From Halonatronomonas sp051745085 (GTDB lineage: Bacteria; Bacillota; Halanaerobiia; Halanaerobiales; Halarsenatibacteraceae), in the NCBI GenBank assembly GCA_051745085.1, contig JBNJDR010000077.1:1-6558 (forward strand): a DNA stretch of 6,558 nt. Reading direction: 5' to 3'. This document shows, piece after piece, positions 1-6,170 of the stretch; position 1 is the stretch's first letter, and every line of letters starts with the position of its first letter. The notes under the pieces are model-generated. The model had not been told where the DNA came from. It ran no database searches and saw nothing but the letters and a program-made list of their open reading frames with translations. The position numbers and the translations under genes are program-made.

Positions 1-16
1 GAAATATCGAAAAAAT

Positions 17-45
17 TTGCTATTCCTTCCAGCCTGTGGTATCAT
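17..45 (+). promoter_or_regulatory. Sigma-A-type promoter of the cold-shock gene
   Basis: A -35 hexamer TTGCTA (17-22) and a -10 hexamer TATCAT (40-45, five of six consensus bases) are separated by exactly 17 nt. A TG at 37-38 gives an extended -10 (TGGTATCAT). Transcription would start near position 52, leaving a leader of about 63 nt before the cold-shock start codon. Seen directly in the sequence; activity is inferred. Confidence 0.7.
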
Positions 46-50
46 TCTAT

Positions 51-103
51 CTAGTGGCTAGAAAAAATACATTTTAAGAGCTAGCTGCAGACAAATTAGG
101 AGG
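51..103 (+). promoter_or_regulatory. Structured 5' leader of the cold-shock mRNA with two competing hairpins
   Basis: The leader has three CTAG-containing segments. A short local hairpin CTAG-TGG-CTAG can form at 51-61. Alternatively, 54-61 (GTGGCTAG) can pair with 81-88 (CTAGCTGC) as an 8-bp helix with two G-U pairs and a 19-nt A-rich loop. The two folds exclude each other, and the second ends only 10 nt upstream of the AGGAGG ribosome site (98-103), which lies 11 nt before the ATG. Cold-shock mRNAs of this family are known to carry temperature-responsive leaders. That this one does so is inference, and the helices are weak. Confidence 0.3.
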
Positions 104-114
104 AATAAATTTTA

Positions 115-318
115 ATGATTTACACAGGTAAAGTAAAATGGTTTAACGATCAAAAAGGCTTCGGTTTTATTGAAAGAGAATCTGGCGACGATGTTTTTGT
201 ACACTTTTCAGCAATTCAAGATGAAGGATTCAAGAGTTTAGAAGAAGGCCAGGAAGTAGAATTCGAAATAGTCGAAGCAGATCGCGGCCCCCAGGCCGAA
301 AATGTTGTTGCAATATAA
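115..318 (+). CDS. csp: CspA-family cold-shock protein (single cold-shock domain)
   Basis: This is a small cytoplasmic single-stranded nucleic acid-binding protein that acts as an RNA chaperone, melting secondary structure in mRNA at low temperature or during growth transitions. The 67 residues make one complete cold-shock domain of the usual length. They show the opening strand GKVKWFN (5-11), RNP1 KGFGFI (14-19) and RNP2 VFVHF (27-31). The stacking aromatics W9, F16, F18, F28, H30 and F31 are all present. The ATG at 115 is preceded by AGGAGG at 98-103 with a slightly long 11-nt spacer. The gene has its own extended -10 promoter upstream and a strong intrinsic terminator downstream, so it is probably made mainly as an abundant monocistronic message. 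The next gene is a DEAD-box RNA helicase, a frequent functional partner. The exact paralogue letter (cspA, B, C or D) cannot be assigned. Confidence 0.96.
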   Translation: MIYTGKVKWFNDQKGFGFIERESGDDVFVHFSAIQDEGFKSLEEGQEVEFEIVEADRGPQAENVVAI

Positions 319-351
319 AGATAATAATACCTTTAAAATATAGCAACTATT

Positions 352-384
352 CCCTGACTATATCAACATAGTCAGGGTTTTTTT
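352..384 (+). terminator. Intrinsic terminator after the cold-shock gene
   Basis: CCCTGACTAT (352-361) pairs perfectly with ATAGTCAGGG (368-377) around a 6-nt loop, and seven T residues follow (378-384). It sits 33 nt after the csp stop codon and 88 nt before the helicase start, with no convincing promoter between it and the helicase. Confidence 0.92.
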
Positions 385-411
385 ATGACAGATATCCCCT
401 CAAGATTTCCC

Positions 412-428
412 GATGGTCGAAGACCATC
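412..428 (+). repeat. Perfect short inverted repeat in the helicase leader
   Basis: GATGGTC (412-418) and GACCATC (422-428) form a 7-bp perfect hairpin with a GAA triloop. The in-frame ATG at 413 is buried in the left arm and has no ribosome site before it. The hairpin lies 28 nt upstream of the AGGAAGTG ribosome site used by the TTG start at 473. It could stabilise the mRNA 5' end, bind a protein, or be a DNA operator. No T-run follows, so it is not a terminator. Confidence 0.5.
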
Positions 429-472
429 ATTTGCACAAAAAATTATTATTAAAAACAGGAAGTGAAATTAAT

Positions 473-2056
473 TTGGAAAAAATAAAATTTAAAGAACTAG
501 GACTTTCAGAAGACATACTTAGAGCAGTAACTGACATGGGTTTTGAAGCAGCAACCCCAATTCAGCGAAAAGCTATCCCTATGATCTTGGAAGGCAAAGA
601 TATTATCGGCAAGGCTCAGACAGGAACAGGAAAAACAGCAGCTTTTGGCATCCCCCTTTTAGAAAAAATTGATGTAGACAACAAAAACCCTCAAGCTATC
701 ATCTTATGTCCAACTAGAGAGTTGGCCATTCAGGTTGCTCGAGAGATTAAAAAACTAGCTAAGTATAAAGATGGTGTGACCGCCCTCCCTATCTACGGTG
801 GCCAGTCGATCGGCAAACAGATAAAAGCCTTAAAGCGGGGTGCCCAGATCATCATCGGTACTCCAGGCCGGGTTATGGATCACATGCGCCGGGGCACGTT
901 GAAGCTCTACGGGATCGATTATATGGTCCTCGATGAAGTTGATGTCATGCTGGATATGGGTTTCGTGGACGATATTAAAACCATCTTGAAGGATATCCCA
1001 GAAGATAGACAAACTCTGTTCTTCTCGGCAACCATCCCCAATGCGATCCAATCATTAAGTAAAAAATACCAGCAAAATTCTAGCTACATTAAAATTGCCC
1101 ACGAAAAAGTAACGGTACCCCAGATAGAGCAATATTACTTGAATCTTAAAGGCAAAAATAAATATACAGCTTTGACCAGACTGCTTGATCTCCACTCTCC
1201 AGAACTGGCCCTGGTTTTCTGTAATACCAGGAATATGGTTGATCAGTTAACCTCCCAGCTGATGGCTGATGGTTATCCGGTCGACGGCCTCCATGGTGGT
1301 TTAAATCAGCACCAGCGGGACAGAGTTATGGGTGCCTTTAGAAATGGTTCCATCAAAGTCCTGGTAGCTACCGATGTAGCCGCCCGGGGTATCGATGTAG
1401 ATAATATCGAAACCGTCTTCAACTTCGATCTTCCCCAGGACACCGATTACTATGTGCATAGGATCGGAAGAACAGGGAGAGCGGGTAAAAGCGGGAAAGC
1501 CTTTTCCTTTGTAGCAGGTAGAGATAGAGGTAAATTAAGAGAAATTCAGAGATTTACCAAAAGTAAGATAGGGCAGAAGAACATCCCCTCCCTTAATGCC
1601 ATCGAGCAGGCGAAATTCCAAAATATCCTCGAAGATATTACCGATTATATCCAGGAAGAAGACCTGAGCAAATATATAAAATTGATCGAGAGCTCTCTGG
1701 ATAACCAGTATTCTCCCACTGAAGTGGCTGCTGCTTTATTGAAGAAATCTTTAAACGGTAAAGACCAGGCCGCTGAAGTCCAGGAGATAAACTTTGGTGA
1801 TACCGGGGCCGAACCAGGCATGGTCAGGTTCTTCATCAATGCGGGCAGAAAAGACCGCCTCAATCCCGGCCACGTAGTTGGCGCGATCGCGGGAGAAACC
1901 GGCATGTCCGGAAGACACATCGGAGCTATCGATATTTATGATAACTTCAGCTTCGTGGAAGTTCCCAGAGAGAACGGCCAGGAAGTATTAGAGATCATGA
2001 ATAATAACTTCATTAAAGGCAATAAGATCAACATGGAGCCGGCTAAAGCAAAATAA
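473..2056 (+). CDS. deaD: DEAD-box ATP-dependent RNA helicase with C-terminal DbpA-type RNA-binding domain (DeaD/CsdA/DbpA group)
   Basis: This cytoplasmic helicase unwinds short RNA duplexes using ATP, typically in ribosome assembly, mRNA decay and cold adaptation. Counting from the TTG at 473 (527 residues), the Q motif runs from FKELGL (6-11) to Q31. Motif I is AQTGTGKT (48-55) and Ia is PTRELA (80-85). TPGR is at 130-133, motif II is DEVD (154-157) and SAT is at 185-187. Motif V is ATDVAARGID (299-308) and VI is HRIGRTGR (329-336). Residues 450-523 match the DbpA RNA-binding fold seen in DeaD, DbpA and YxiN. I chose TTG 473 because AGGAAGTG (457-464) lies 8 nt upstream and the protein then begins EKIKFKELGL, as relatives usually do. 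The in-frame ATG at 413 adds 20 unfamiliar residues and lacks a ribosome site. The oddity is DEVD in place of DEAD. Codon use is AT-rich up to about 780 and richer in GC after it. The subfamily name is less certain than the fold. Confidence 0.93.
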   Translation: MEKIKFKELGLSEDILRAVTDMGFEAATPIQRKAIPMILEGKDIIGKAQTGTGKTAAFGIPLLEKIDVDNKNPQAIILCPTRELAIQVAREIKKLAKYKDGVTALPIYGGQSIGKQIKALKRGAQIIIGTPGRVMDHMRRGTLKLYGIDYMVLDEVDVMLDMGFVDDIKTILKDIPEDRQTLFFSATIPNAIQSLSKKYQQNSSYIKIAHEKVTVPQIEQYYLNLKGKNKYTALTRLLDLHSPELALVFCNTRNMVDQLTSQLMADGYPVDGLHGGLNQHQRDRVMGAFRNGSIKVLVATDVAARGIDVDNIETVFNFDLPQDTDYYVHRIGRTGRAGKSGKAFSFVAGRDRGKLREIQRFTKSKIGQKNIPSLNAIEQAKFQNILEDITDYIQEEDLSKYIKLIESSLDNQYSPTEVAAALLKKSLNGKDQAAEVQEINFGDTGAEPGMVRFFINAGRKDRLNPGHVVGAIAGETGMSGRHIGAIDIYDNFSFVEVPRENGQEVLEIMNNNFIKGNKINMEPAKAK

Positions 2057-2072
2057 ATCGAATTCTAACTTG

Positions 2073-2118
2073 ATCCACCTGAACTCAGCCTGTAGGCTGG
2101 GTTTTAGGTGGATTTTTT
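2073..2118 (+). terminator. Long intrinsic terminator after the helicase gene
   Basis: ATCCACCT (2073-2080) pairs with AGGTGGAT (2106-2113). Inside it, 2081-2090 pairs with 2095-2104, including CAGCC/GGCTG, around a 4-nt loop, with a single bulged T at 2105 and two G-T type pairs. That gives about 18 base pairs. A T-run spans 2113-2118. It starts 17 nt after the helicase stop codon and separates the RNA-handling block from the ATPase operon. Confidence 0.93.
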
Positions 2119-2131
2119 ATTGGCCCAAAAT

Positions 2132-2160
2132 TTGTCTATTCTTTAATTAAGTTATATAAT
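2132..2160 (+). promoter_or_regulatory. Sigma-A-type promoter of the ATPase-aminotransferase operon
   Basis: TTGTCT (2132-2137, four of six consensus bases) and a perfect TATAAT (2155-2160) are separated by 17 nt in an AT-rich stretch directly after the preceding terminator. Transcription would start near 2167, giving a leader of about 29 nt. The ribosome site GAGGTG (2185-2190) lies 5 nt before the ATPase ATG. Confidence 0.75.
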
Positions 2161-2195
2161 TAAATATAAACATATTAATATAAAGAGGTGGTACA

Positions 2196-4949
2196 ATGGC
2201 AGAGAAAGAATATTATCGACAAAAAGCAAAAGATGTTATCTCAGAATTAGACTCTTCCCCCCAGGGTTTAGATAATAAAGAAGCAGATAAACGCCTATCC
2301 GAGCAGGGTCCTAATGCCCTTAAGGCCGGGCAGGAACGATCCCTCCTCAAAATTTTTATACTGCAGTTCAAAGACGTTCTGGTAATCTTACTATTAATAG
2401 CGGCAGCGATGTCCTTTATCATCGGAAGTTACCGGGATGGTACGGTTATGATCATTATCGCAGTGATCAACTCGATCATCGGCTTCCGCCAGGAATATAA
2501 AGCGGAGAAGATCATGGATTCTCTTAACCAATTGGTGCAATCCCCCAGCAAGGTGATCAGGGAGGGCACCATCGAGGAGATCTCTCAGGAAAAATTAGTC
2601 AGGGGAGATATCGTCAGCCTGGAAGAAGGGGACAAAGTTCCCGCCGACTTGAGGATAATAGAATCTTATAACCTCCGTACCAATGACGTCTCTTTGACCG
2701 GTGAATCCATGCCCCAGGAGAAACACTCCAATGCAATCCCCGAAGAAAAAACTTTAGCCGACCGGGATAATATGACTTATCTGGGCACAACCATAGCAGC
2801 AGGTTCGGCTAAAGGCATAGTTGTAGAAACCGGGATGGATACCGAGATGGGTAAGATCGCATCTATGACGCAGCAGGAAGATCAGACTAAATCCCCTCTG
2901 CAAAGTGAACTGCAGTCGGTAGCAAATAAAATAGCTATCTTTGCCGTAATAGTTGCCTTCTTTCTCTTCGGCACGAGTATTTATCAAGGTTATGGCTTAG
3001 ATTTCGCCCTGATATATGCCCTGGGTATAGCTGTAGCGGTCGTACCTCAGGCTCTACCTATGCAGATTACCGTAGCCCTCTCCCAGGGAGTAAAAAGACT
3101 GGCCGAGAAAAATGCCGTGGTCAAAAAGCTATCTTCAGCCGAAACGCTGGGATCGACCAACGTCATCTGCACCGATAAAACCGGCACCTTAACCAAAAAC
3201 GAGATGACCGTGAAGAAAGTATATTTCGACGGCCGAGAGTACGATATTAAAGGGCTGGGGTATGAACCTGAAGGAGACATCGTAGATGAAGAGGGCAATT
3301 CTCTCAGCCAGAAAGAGATAGATGAACTGGAGTTATTGTTCGATACTGCAACCATGGCTTCCAATGCCGAAATCCATCCCCCGGATGAGGAGCATCCTAA
3401 TTGGTACGCCATAGGAGATCCTACTGAAGCGGCTTTAATTACCCTATCGACCAAACTTGGGACCAGGTCTCCCGAAGAAGACGAGGAAAACCCGGAGTTA
3501 CATGAATTCAGCTTCGACTCCGACCGGAAGCGGATGAGCTCTATCCGCCAATTTGAAGATGGTAACTATTTGAAGATGAAAGGTGCCTTAGGCAGTATCC
3601 TCTCCGTGGCCAAATACATCATCAAAGATGGTGAAGTCGTGGAAATAACCGATGAAGATAAAGACCGGCTCAACCAGCTAAACGAAAAATATTCAAGAAG
3701 TGCCATGCGGGTCCTTGCCTTTGCCTACCGAAAATTGGAAGATGAGGAAACCGATTATGTCATGGAAGAGATGGAAAAAGATGTTATCTTCCTGGGCCTG
3801 GCTGCCATGATCGATCCTCCCAAAGAAGGGGTGCGGGAGGCCATCCAGGAATCCCACGATGCTCATATAGACACCTATATCATGACGGGAGATCATGCCA
3901 TTACCGCTCAGGCCGTCGGAAAAGAGATCCAGCTTTCCTTTGACGAAGAAGATGTGCCTGTGCTTACCAGTGAAGAACTGGATGAAATGAGTGAGATAGA
4001 TTTAAGTAAGACGATGAGCAGCAATAAGTCCTTAATTTTTTCTAGAGTTTCTCCCCAGAATAAACTCCGGATCGTACGTAACCTGAAAGAGCAGCAGAAG
4101 ATCGTAGCCGTCACCGGAGATGGGGTAAACGATGCCCCTGCTTTAAAGAGTGCTCATATCGGAGTAGCTATGGGACAGATGGGGACCGATGTATCCAAGG
4201 AAGCTTCTGAATTGATTCTGCTGGACGACAGCTATCCTACCCTGGTATATGCCATCCAGGAAGGCCGAACCATCTATAACAACCTGAAGAAAACGGTTAT
4301 AGCCTCCCTTACCACCAACGGAGCTGAGTTGACGATCGTCCTGCTCGGTTTGCTGGCAGCAGCCATGTTCGGCTTCCCGCTGCCCATTCTGGCCATCCAG
4401 ATTCTCTCGATCGACTTATTAGCTGAAATTTTACCTCTGACCGCCCTGACCTTCGACCCGGGTTCGAAGCATATCATGACCTCGCCACCCCGCAAACAGG
4501 AGGATCACATCGTCAATAAGCGCAGTTTCAGCGAGATCGCCTTCCTGGCTCTATTGATGGGGGGGCTGGCTTACTTGAACTTTTATCTATTCATCAACGG
4601 CCGGGCTGAACCGGTTCAGGCCGGGACAAGCATATATGCCCGAGCTACCACGATCAGTTATCTGACTATCGCATTTTCTCAGTGGATCAATATCATGTCC
4701 CGGCGCTACGAATATGAAACCATATTTTCAAGCAATTTCTTTAATAATAAGAAAATGCTCTATTCCATCCTGATTTCTATCGTGATGGTATTTATAGTGA
4801 TTTATACACCTGGTATAAACAGCTTTCTCGGCTTTGCTGGCGTGTCTTTAGCCGACTGGACCAGAGTTGCTGCCAGCGGATTGATCTTTCTCCTGGGCCA
4901 TGAAGGCATAAAGTTTATGAAAAGGCAGAAGCAAAATCAATTAAAGTAA
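2196..4949 (+). CDS. P-type (P2-like) cation-transporting ATPase with atypical ion-binding residues
   Basis: This inner-membrane pump moves cations by ATP-driven phosphorylation of an aspartate. The 917 residues fit the P2 family. An N-terminal cation-ATPase domain (about 3-50) precedes M1/M2 (about 58-98), and the actuator loop carries TGES (168-171). M3/M4 lie at about 244-292. The phosphorylation site is DKTGT (327-331, D327), the nucleotide domain has GDPTEAAL (407-414) and KGA (462-464), and the hinge is TGDGVNDAP (640-648). M5-M10 span about 700-906. No metal-binding N-terminal domain or CPC motif is present, so this is not a heavy-metal P1B pump. By-eye alignment shows altered ion ligands. 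M4 reads PQALP where the Ca2+ and Na+/K+ pumps have PEGL. M6 reads DLLAE where SERCA has NLVTD. M8 reads SQWIN, closer to Na,K-ATPase QWAD. M5 keeps N708 and E711. Automated annotation would probably say calcium-transporting ATPase; I regard the transported ion as unknown. It has its own promoter, and the aminotransferase follows 12 nt later. Confidence 0.95.
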   Translation: MAEKEYYRQKAKDVISELDSSPQGLDNKEADKRLSEQGPNALKAGQERSLLKIFILQFKDVLVILLLIAAAMSFIIGSYRDGTVMIIIAVINSIIGFRQEYKAEKIMDSLNQLVQSPSKVIREGTIEEISQEKLVRGDIVSLEEGDKVPADLRIIESYNLRTNDVSLTGESMPQEKHSNAIPEEKTLADRDNMTYLGTTIAAGSAKGIVVETGMDTEMGKIASMTQQEDQTKSPLQSELQSVANKIAIFAVIVAFFLFGTSIYQGYGLDFALIYALGIAVAVVPQALPMQITVALSQGVKRLAEKNAVVKKLSSAETLGSTNVICTDKTGTLTKNEMTVKKVYFDGREYDIKGLGYEPEGDIVDEEGNSLSQKEIDELELLFDTATMASNAEIHPPDEEHPNWYAIGDPTEAALITLSTKLGTRSPEEDEENPELHEFSFDSDRKRMSSIRQFEDGNYLKMKGALGSILSVAKYIIKDGEVVEITDEDKDRLNQLNEKYSRSAMRVLAFAYRKLEDEETDYVMEEMEKDVIFLGLAAMIDPPKEGVREAIQESHDAHIDTYIMTGDHAITAQAVGKEIQLSFDEEDVPVLTSEELDEMSEIDLSKTMSSNKSLIFSRVSPQNKLRIVRNLKEQQKIVAVTGDGVNDAPALKSAHIGVAMGQMGTDVSKEASELILLDDSYPTLVYAIQEGRTIYNNLKKTVIASLTTNGAELTIVLLGLLAAAMFGFPLPILAIQILSIDLLAEILPLTALTFDPGSKHIMTSPPRKQEDHIVNKRSFSEIAFLALLMGGLAYLNFYLFINGRAEPVQAGTSIYARATTISYLTIAFSQWINIMSRRYEYETIFSSNFFNNKKMLYSILISIVMVFIVIYTPGINSFLGFAGVSLADWTRVAASGLIFLLGHEGIKFMKRQKQNQLK

Positions 4950-4961
4950 GGGGTTTTGAAA

Positions 4962-6080
4962 ATGCAGTTTAATCAATTTAAATTAGAAAGATATTTTTCT
5001 CAGTATGAATTCAATACAGAATATCTCTTAAGTTCGTCCGATTGTGAAAGTTTAAGCAAAAATGAACTGCTGGAACTTACTGATGAGACAACTAGACAGC
5101 TGTGGGAGGATTTGGATTTAGGTTATACCGAAACCAGGGGGCACCCTCTTCTGCGGGAAGAAATTGCTAAACTGTATGAAGGAGTTAGTGCGCAGGATAT
5201 AGTCGTAGCTGCACCTGCTGAAGGCATCTTCCTGAGCTTAAATGCCCTGCTTGAATCAGGCGATCACGTTATCAGCATGTTCCCCGCCTATCAGTCTTTA
5301 TACGAGATCCCCAGGAGCCTCGGCTGTAAGGTCAGCAAATGGCCGGTGGAGCTTAAAAACGGCTCCTGGCAGTTAGATCTGGACTTATTAGAAGAAAGCA
5401 TCACCGCCCAAACTAAAATGATTATCGTAAATTTCCCCCATAACCCTACGGGCTACCTGCCTTCTAAGCAGGACTTTGCCCGTTTACTGGATATCGTCAG
5501 AAAACACGATCTTCATCTGTTTTCTGATGAGATGTATAAATTTAGCGAATACAAAGCTGAAGATAGGCTTACCTCTCCTGGAGAAATTTACGAAAAGGGA
5601 ATATCTTTATCTGGTTTATCTAAAAGCTTCGGTCTTCCCGGGCTTCGGATAGGGTGGATTATTAGCAAGGAAGCGGACTTCTTAAATGAAGTTCTCAAAT
5701 TTAAAGATTATACCACCATCTGCAGCAGCGCCCCCAGTGAAATCCTGGGCATAGCTGCCCTGCGGGCAAAAAATAAAATTCTCAACCACACTCTTGCTAT
5801 TATCACTGATAACCTGCAGGCAACCGAGCAGTTCTTTGCAGATTACGAGCAATTGTTTACCTGGTATCCGCCCCAGGCCGGGCCAATAGCATTCCCTCAG
5901 CTTAAGGAAGATCTTTCTGTAGAAAATTTCTGCCGAGATCTTGTAGAAAAAGAAAGCGTTATGCTCCTTCCCGGTAGTGTTTTCGAAGTCTCAGGCAACC
6001 ATTTCAGGCTGGGTCTGGGAAGAGAAAATTATCAGGAGGGATTAAACCACTTGAAGCGATATATCAAAGAAAATATTTAG
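4962..6080 (+). CDS. PLP-dependent aminotransferase, class I/II (fold type I)
   Basis: This cytoplasmic enzyme uses pyridoxal phosphate to transfer an amino group between an amino acid and a 2-oxo acid; the substrate cannot be read from the sequence. From ATG 4962 it has 372 residues, normal for the aspartate-aminotransferase fold. It shows GYTETRGHPLLREEIA (54-69), the PLP-binding HNPTG with N161, and SDEMY with D189 (pyridine nitrogen) and Y192. The Schiff-base lysine K221 lies in LSKSFGLPGLRIGW, and a carboxylate-binding arginine R349 lies in HFRLGLGR. All catalytic residues are present. ATG 4962 is preferred over the in-frame TTG at 4956 because AAGGGG (4948-4953) lies 8 nt before the ATG but only 2 nt before the TTG. 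That ribosome site overlaps the stop codon of the ATPase gene, so translation is probably coupled and both genes share one transcript. No metabolic link with the ATPase is evident. Confidence 0.93.
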   Translation: MQFNQFKLERYFSQYEFNTEYLLSSSDCESLSKNELLELTDETTRQLWEDLDLGYTETRGHPLLREEIAKLYEGVSAQDIVVAAPAEGIFLSLNALLESGDHVISMFPAYQSLYEIPRSLGCKVSKWPVELKNGSWQLDLDLLEESITAQTKMIIVNFPHNPTGYLPSKQDFARLLDIVRKHDLHLFSDEMYKFSEYKAEDRLTSPGEIYEKGISLSGLSKSFGLPGLRIGWIISKEADFLNEVLKFKDYTTICSSAPSEILGIAALRAKNKILNHTLAIITDNLQATEQFFADYEQLFTWYPPQAGPIAFPQLKEDLSVENFCRDLVEKESVMLLPGSVFEVSGNHFRLGLGRENYQEGLNHLKRYIKENI

Positions 6081-6088
6081 GAGATGAT

Positions 6089-6121
6089 GATTGGGGACGG
6101 GCTTATTCCTAGGCGGTAATC
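6089..6121. other. G-rich intergenic segment resembling a repeat-element end
   Basis: The stretch begins GATTGGGGACGGGC just after the aminotransferase stop codon and contains the palindrome CCTAGG (6108-6113). It is bounded by GATT and AATC. TTGGGGAC-type words occur at the ends of dispersed REP or IS200-related elements in various bacteria, so this may be a remnant of one. Only one copy is in the window and no transposase is seen. This is resemblance from memory only. Confidence 0.2.
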
Positions 6122-6129
6122 GAAACTGA

Positions 6130-6170
6130 AAAATCTTCAGGAGACCATATCCAGGAAGAAGAGAGATTTT
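6130..6170. terminator. Possible weak bidirectional terminator between convergent genes
   Basis: AAAATCT (6130-6136) is complementary to AGATTTT (6164-6170). An inner register, TCTTC (6134-6138) with GAAGA (6155-6159) plus GGA/TCC, can form as an alternative. Read on the plus strand the hairpin ends in TTTT, and on the minus strand it ends in TTTTT, as expected between convergent genes. It is AT-rich, imperfect and has a long interior, so it is much weaker than the two other terminators here. It also overlaps the last bases of the minus-strand gene. Confidence 0.35.

Noticed and set aside
385..449. Possible helicase promoter from ATGACA (385-390) or TATTAT (444-449)
   Set aside because: Neither hexamer has a partner at 16-18 nt, and a start from TATTAT would fall at or beyond the ribosome site.
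413..472. N-terminal extension of the helicase from ATG 413
   Set aside because: There is no ribosome site, the ATG lies inside a hairpin, and the 20 added residues do not look like the family. TTG 473 has a well-spaced AGGAAGTG.
1883..1890. GCGATCGC, identical to the cyanobacterial HIP1 palindrome
   Set aside because: It occurs once, inside coding sequence. HIP1 is meaningful only when highly repeated, and nothing else here is cyanobacterial.
2143..2163. TTAATT...AATTAA inverted repeat over the ATPase -10 region as an operator
   Set aside because: The arms are six AT-only bases in an AT-rich promoter, which is expected by composition.
3047..3454. Open frame of 135 codons on the minus strand within the ATPase gene, and similar shorter antisense frames
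   Set aside because: They are antisense to clearly conserved P-type ATPase domains, low-complexity and serine-rich, and have no ribosome site or family motif.
2196..4949. Heavy-metal (CopA/ZntA) or KdpB assignment for the ATPase
   Set aside because: There is no N-terminal metal-binding domain and no CPC motif in M4, and it has ten membrane segments in the P2 layout with six after the catalytic domain.
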